From assembly GCF_009208075.1 (NCBI RefSeq), contig NZ_WFKJ01000001.1, forward strand, positions 78,730 to 142,729: a DNA stretch of 64,000 bases. Direction: 5' to 3'. This DNA comes from Poseidonibacter ostreae (GTDB lineage: Bacteria > Campylobacterota > Campylobacteria > Campylobacterales > Arcobacteraceae). A program made the translations under genes and the position numbers. Under the pieces are notes generated by a model that saw only the letters and a program-made list of their open reading frames with translations, did no database searches and was not told the origin of the DNA. Shown here piece by piece: positions 61,014 through 64,000 of this stretch. Position 1 is the stretch's first letter, and every line of letters begins with the position of its first letter.

Positions 61014-62249
61014 ATGATGAATATAACTCAAGATTTTGCACCTCCATTTAAACTTATTGCTCCATATTTTATCATTGGAGTGATTTTTTATTTAATCTCT
61101 TCTATTCTTACATTAAGTATTAATCCTAGTGAACTTAGTATTCATAGTCCTGATTTATTATCATGGACACATATGTTTTTATTAGGTTTTGTAATGATGA
61201 TAATATTTGGAGCAATGGCACAATTAATACCTGTAACTCTTGAAGTTGGACATTTTAGTGTTGAATTTTATTATATTATATATCCATTACTTTTAGTTGG
61301 AACAATTTTTATGGCATTAGGTTTTAGTCTAAATAGTTCACTATTACCATATGGAGGAATTTTAGTGCTATTATCAATGTTTATATTTATTACAGAAATA
61401 TTTTTAACAATGAAGAAAGTAAGTAATTTTTCAAATGTAACAAAAAGTATTTTAGTATCAAACCTATTTCTTTTAGTAGGAGTAATAATTGGCATTATTA
61501 TGGCACTAACTTACGCAGGACAGTTAAATACAAATATTGAAGAGTTATTAAAAGCACATGTTTTTTCTGTAGTTTTTGGATACATTTTTATAACAATAAT
61601 GGCACTATCTTTAGTTTTACTTCCAATGTTTGGTCTATCACATAATTTTTCACAAAAACCCTTAAACAATGCAGTTATATTAATGACAATATCAGTTGTA
61701 TTAGTTATATTTTCTTCATTATTTAGTATTTCAATTATAGATAAAATTGCTTATTTATTAAGTATTATTTCTTTAATTATATATTTTTATCAAGTATATT
61801 TGATATATAAAACAAGAGCAAGAAAAGAAAATGATATTTATATTATTTCATTATTCTTTTCTTTTGCATGTTTTTTAATTTCAATAATATTAGGGTTTTT
61901 ATATATCTTTACAAATTATGAACCACTATTATTTACAGCAGCATGGTTACTTTTTAGTGGATTTATTGCTTATGTAATTATTGGTCATTTATATAAAATT
62001 GTTCCTTTTTTAGTTTGGTTTGAAAAATTTTCACCACTAGTAGGAAAACAAAAAGTTCCTATGTTAGCAGATATGGTTCCAGTTAAAGATGCAAATTACC
62101 AATTTGTATTTGGAGCAGTAGGTGTAGTAATATCAGCACTTGGATTACTATTTATGTCAGATGAAGTTTTTAAAGCTGGAGCATCATTTATATGTATTGC
62201 TTCAATATTTTTATTAAAAAATTTACTATTTATGATAAGGTTTAAATAA
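61014..62249 (+). CDS. 12-helix membrane protein, heme-copper/NnrS-like
   Basis: 411 aa, 12 predicted helices. His residues in or beside helices (H53 in SWTHMFLLGF, H80, H182 in KAHVFSVVFGY, H210, H325 in GHLYKIVPFLVWF) suggest heme or metal binding, as in CcoN or NnrS. The opening helix-2 GAMAQLIPV and the final GHLYKIVPFLVW fit a one-chain relative of heme-copper oxidase subunit I. No CcoO/P partners are present. Follows the DUF2249 gene by 15 bases; the DUF59 ATG overlaps its stop by 1 base. Function unknown. Confidence 0.72.
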   Translation: MMNITQDFAPPFKLIAPYFIIGVIFYLISSILTLSINPSELSIHSPDLLSWTHMFLLGFVMMIIFGAMAQLIPVTLEVGHFSVEFYYIIYPLLLVGTIFMALGFSLNSSLLPYGGILVLLSMFIFITEIFLTMKKVSNFSNVTKSILVSNLFLLVGVIIGIIMALTYAGQLNTNIEELLKAHVFSVVFGYIFITIMALSLVLLPMFGLSHNFSQKPLNNAVILMTISVVLVIFSSLFSISIIDKIAYLLSIISLIIYFYQVYLIYKTRARKENDIYIISLFFSFACFLISIILGFLYIFTNYEPLLFTAAWLLFSGFIAYVIIGHLYKIVPFLVWFEKFSPLVGKQKVPMLADMVPVKDANYQFVFGAVGVVISALGLLFMSDEVFKAGASFICIASIFLLKNLLFMIRFK

Positions 62250-62551
62250 TGTATACAAAAGAAGAAATATTCAAAGCAGTATCAACAGTACTAGATCCAG
62301 AAGTAGGGTTTAATCTTGTAGAAATGGGATTAATTTATGATGCAAGTTGTAATGAAGACTTAGAAGTTACTGTTACAATGACACTGTCAACTAAAGCTTG
62401 TCCTTTACATCAAATGATTGTAAATTGGGTAGAAGAAGCTGTTTTAAGAGAACTACCAAAAGTTAAAAAAGCAGAAGCTGTAGTAGTATGGGAACCAGAA
62501 TGGAATGTTACAATGGCAGATGATAATGTAAAAAAAGCATTAGCAGGATAA
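62249..62551 (+). CDS. DUF59/MIP18-like Fe-S assembly factor
   Basis: 100 aa. VLDPEVGFNLVEMGLIYD, TVTMTLSTKACPLHQMI (with the reactive Cys) and VVWEPEWNVTMADDN are the PaaD/SufT/MIP18 core. Such proteins help insert or repair Fe-S clusters. It overlaps the membrane protein stop by 1 base, so production is coupled. A terminator follows. Confidence 0.87.
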   Translation: MYTKEEIFKAVSTVLDPEVGFNLVEMGLIYDASCNEDLEVTVTMTLSTKACPLHQMIVNWVEEAVLRELPKVKKAEAVVVWEPEWNVTMADDNVKKALAG

Positions 62552-62568
62552 ACTCAAAAGAGTTTATC
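62547..62568. terminator. Terminator after the DUF59 gene
   Basis: Nine-base arms GATAAACTC (62547-62555) and GAGTTTATC (62560-62568) with loop AAAA, overlapping the DUF59 stop and lying before the convergent aminotransferase. Confidence 0.7.
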
Positions 62569-62579
62569 TACTGTTAAAA

Positions 62580-63677
62580 CTATTTATTTACTATAGAAGC
62601 TAAAGTTTTAATTCCTTTTTCTATATCTTTACAACTTGTATTTGTAAAATTAAATCTAGCTTCATTTGATTTTTCATCTATATAAAAAACTTCTCCAGGA
62701 ACAAAAGCAATATTTTCTTTTAATGCTTCTTTAGCCAATAACATTGAGTCTTCATTAAAAGAACCATATATAAACATTCCCCCTTTTGGCTTTTTAAAAG
62801 AAAAAGAAGAGATATACTTTTTAAAACACATAGACATAAAATTCATTTTTTTAAAATACTCTTTATTTATTTTATTTATATGTTTAAATAAATCATTAGA
62901 ATTTAAATACTCATCAATTAACATTTGATTAAAAGTAGATGTATGTAAATCTAAAGACTCTTTTGCAAATAATAAACTACTTATATTCTCTTTACTAGCT
63001 CTTATCCATCCTAACCTTAATCCAGGTGCTACAATTTTAGAAAAAGAACCTAAATGAAATGAGTTTCTATAAGATTTAGAAATAGGATCTTTTACTTTAT
63101 TTTTAAAATTTAAAAAACAATAAGCACCATCTTCAATTAGAATTGATTCTTTTTTATCTAATATTTTAGATATCTTTTCTCTTTTTTTATTGCTATATGT
63201 TTTTGTTGAAGGGTTTTGATAATCACTTATTGTATATAAAATATTTTTTTTGTTTAATAAATCATTTAACTCAGCTATTTTATTAAAGCCATTTATTTTT
63301 TTATCTAATACTTTAAAAGCTCCTAAAGCTCCAATATAAGAAGGCTTTTCAACAATAATTTCATTACAATCTAAACTTTTTAATATAATATCAAAAGCTT
63401 GTTGACTCCCTGTAGTTATTAATATGTCATCTTTAGTTGTAGGAAAATCAAACTTTTCTGTATAAATCTTAGCAATTTTCTCTCTTAAAGACTCTATTCC
63501 TTGAGATTTTGTATATTGTAAACAGTTAGCATTTTTAAAAACTTTTTTGCTAGCTTTTGATAATTCTAATAAAGGGAAGAACTCTTTATCAGGTAAGCCA
63601 CCAGCAAAAGAAATAGTATTCTCATCAGTTGCATCTAATATCTCTCGAATATAAGATCTTTTATTTTTTTTATACAT
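62580..63677 (-). CDS. PLP-dependent aminotransferase (fold type I, MocR-like without HTH)
   Basis: 365 aa from ATG at 63677 (an in-frame GTG at 63683 is possible but no better). ISFAGGLPDKEFFP is the typical start of the aminotransferase domain, TTGSQQAFDIIL, ENGAYC-like DGAYCFLNF and SFSKIVAPGLRLGWI hold the Schiff-base Lys in SFSK. Related to MocR/2-aminoadipate aminotransferases but lacking the N-terminal GntR helix-turn-helix. Substrate unknown. 21-base-spaced direct repeats lie upstream. Confidence 0.86.
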   Translation of the reverse strand: MYKKNKRSYIREILDATDENTISFAGGLPDKEFFPLLELSKASKKVFKNANCLQYTKSQGIESLREKIAKIYTEKFDFPTTKDDILITTGSQQAFDIILKSLDCNEIIVEKPSYIGALGAFKVLDKKINGFNKIAELNDLLNKKNILYTISDYQNPSTKTYSNKKREKISKILDKKESILIEDGAYCFLNFKNKVKDPISKSYRNSFHLGSFSKIVAPGLRLGWIRASKENISSLLFAKESLDLHTSTFNQMLIDEYLNSNDLFKHINKINKEYFKKMNFMSMCFKKYISSFSFKKPKGGMFIYGSFNEDSMLLAKEALKENIAFVPGEVFYIDEKSNEARFNFTNTSCKDIEKGIKTLASIVNK

Positions 63678-63683
63678 TTTCAC

Positions 63684-63951
63684 TTCTTTTTATTTGGATT
63701 ATATATTAATATAAGTAAATTATCTTTATCTTAAATTGCTATTTTATTATCTTATATTGCTATTTATTTTAGTTTTAAATAATTTAACTCGTAATAAGTA
63801 GCGTAATAAGCTAAATAATAAAAAGGTAATAAGATAGTTGAATAATAAAATAAATGCTAAGTAGAGTAAGTATGAATAAAAGTAAAGAATTCTAATTTCA
63901 AAGAAGAGCTAAGAATCAATAAAAGTAAAGAGTAAAAAAAAGGCTAAAAAA
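63684..63951. other. Non-coding region upstream of the aminotransferase
   Basis: No acceptable ORF. It holds the direct repeats at 63727-63765, and a pair of 14-base direct repeats AATAAAAGTAAAGA at 63875-63888 and 63918-63931. GTAATAAG and AATAATAAAA motifs recur in between. I see no RNA gene fold. Confidence 0.4.
63727..63765 (-). repeat. Two 18-base direct repeats, 21 bases apart
   Basis: TATCTTAAATTGCTATTT (63727-63744) and TATCTTATATTGCTATTT (63748-63765) differ at one base and start 21 bases apart, two helical turns, on one DNA face. They lie about 50-90 bases before the aminotransferase start and may be an operator. Confidence 0.55.
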
Positions 63952-63994
63952 AAAGCTTAGCTTGAACAACTGAGAGTTGAAAAAGCTAAGCTTT
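63952..63994 (-). terminator. Terminator of a gene beyond the window
   Basis: Arms AAAGCTTAGCTT (63952-63963) and AAGCTAAGCTTT (63983-63994), with an inner pair CAACT/AGTTG (63967-63971 and 63975-63979). On the minus strand the stem is followed by a run of T, so it stops a minus-strand gene that begins beyond 64000. Confidence 0.75.
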
Positions 63995-64000
63995 GTGAAT

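Noticed and set aside
1..64000. tRNA, rRNA, CRISPR, prophage or insertion-sequence features
   Set aside because: I looked for T-loop sequences, repeat-spacer periodicity, transposase motifs and terminal inverted repeats and found none I could support.

Overview
The window is a dense, AT-rich, low-GC bacterial chromosome segment. It looks like a member of the Campylobacterota, most likely an Arcobacter-type organism (family Arcobacteraceae). Support comes from a complete oorDABC 2-oxoglutarate:acceptor oxidoreductase, two desulforubrerythrins of the kind described in Campylobacter jejuni, the block 5-FCL/rny/TlpA/ftsY, the block msbA-pyrD-M16 protease-dapA-SDR-pgsA (as I recall, both orders are shared in part with Campylobacter and Helicobacter), frequent TTG starts, and -10 elements of the GnTAnAAT type. 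Species-level naming is not possible from the sequence alone. I see no rRNA, tRNA, CRISPR array, insertion sequence or prophage. This is core chromosome with accessory cassettes.

Layout. 1-345: 3' end of an HD-GYP gene. 354-5753 (minus): five overlapping genes: TudS/DUF523-DUF1722 protein, CPD photolyase, carotenoid-desaturase-like flavoprotein, and a LytS/LytTR two-component pair. 5832-8121: TIGR02757 protein, an SDR and a lipoprotein. 8178-11699 (minus): 5-FCL, ribonuclease Y, RsmD and a lone DppC-type permease. 11761-14512 (plus): TlpA-like thioredoxin, FtsY, LpxR-like lipid A deacylase. 14504-20252 (minus): a variant CDP-alcohol phosphotransferase, CdsA, PlsC-type acyltransferase and APC permease, then an RNase H-like protein, a DUF3095 protein with nucleotidyl-cyclase-like motifs and a YcfP-like hydrolase. 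20438-27099: DJ-1/IclR pair, RadA, thioesterase, YbeY, Ca/Na antiporter, PerR-like Fur protein and tandem desulforubrerythrins. 27152-38828 (plus): secreted EEP nuclease, MurJ, MsbA-type exporter, PyrD, M16 protease, truncated hemoglobin, DapA, FabL-like reductase, PgsA, RseP, YggS. 38852-43609 (minus): tautomerase, DUF711, TrpC, TPR lipoprotein, YkgJ-type protein, tRNA methyltransferase. 43906-46774: oorDABC. 46832-49462 (minus): Rpe, TrpF, DnaQ-like exonuclease, HD hydrolase. 49577-53496: phospholipase A, cytochrome c, NUDIX, OmpR-type two-component pair. 53612-60455: YajQ, UraA/Upp, Rossmann protein, voltage-gated-type cation channel, DUF423, small HTH-like protein, purine phosphoribosyltransferase and NCS2 permease. 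60660-62551 (plus): a three-gene cassette behind a perfect FNR-type box. 62580-63677 (minus): PLP aminotransferase. The last 317 bases are non-coding and end in a minus-strand terminator for a gene beyond the window.

How it fits together. Envelope and lipid biology recurs: MurJ, MsbA, PgsA, RseP, LpxR, PldA and the second CDP-alcohol cassette. Pyrimidine and purine salvage genes sit as transporter/transferase pairs (uraA/upp; NCS2/PRT). Oxygen and peroxide handling (Fur/rubrerythrins, truncated hemoglobin) and oxygen-sensitive carbon metabolism (oorDABC) suit a microaerophile. The most promising little-described system is the FNR-box cassette at 60591-62551: a Cys-bearing DUF2249/TusA-like protein, a 12-helix histidine-containing membrane protein and a DUF59 Fe-S assembly factor. 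Next are the variant CDP-alcohol phosphotransferase cassette, the photolyase operon carrying its own two-component system, the cyclase-like DUF3095 protein and the channel with an acidic EDWTD filter.
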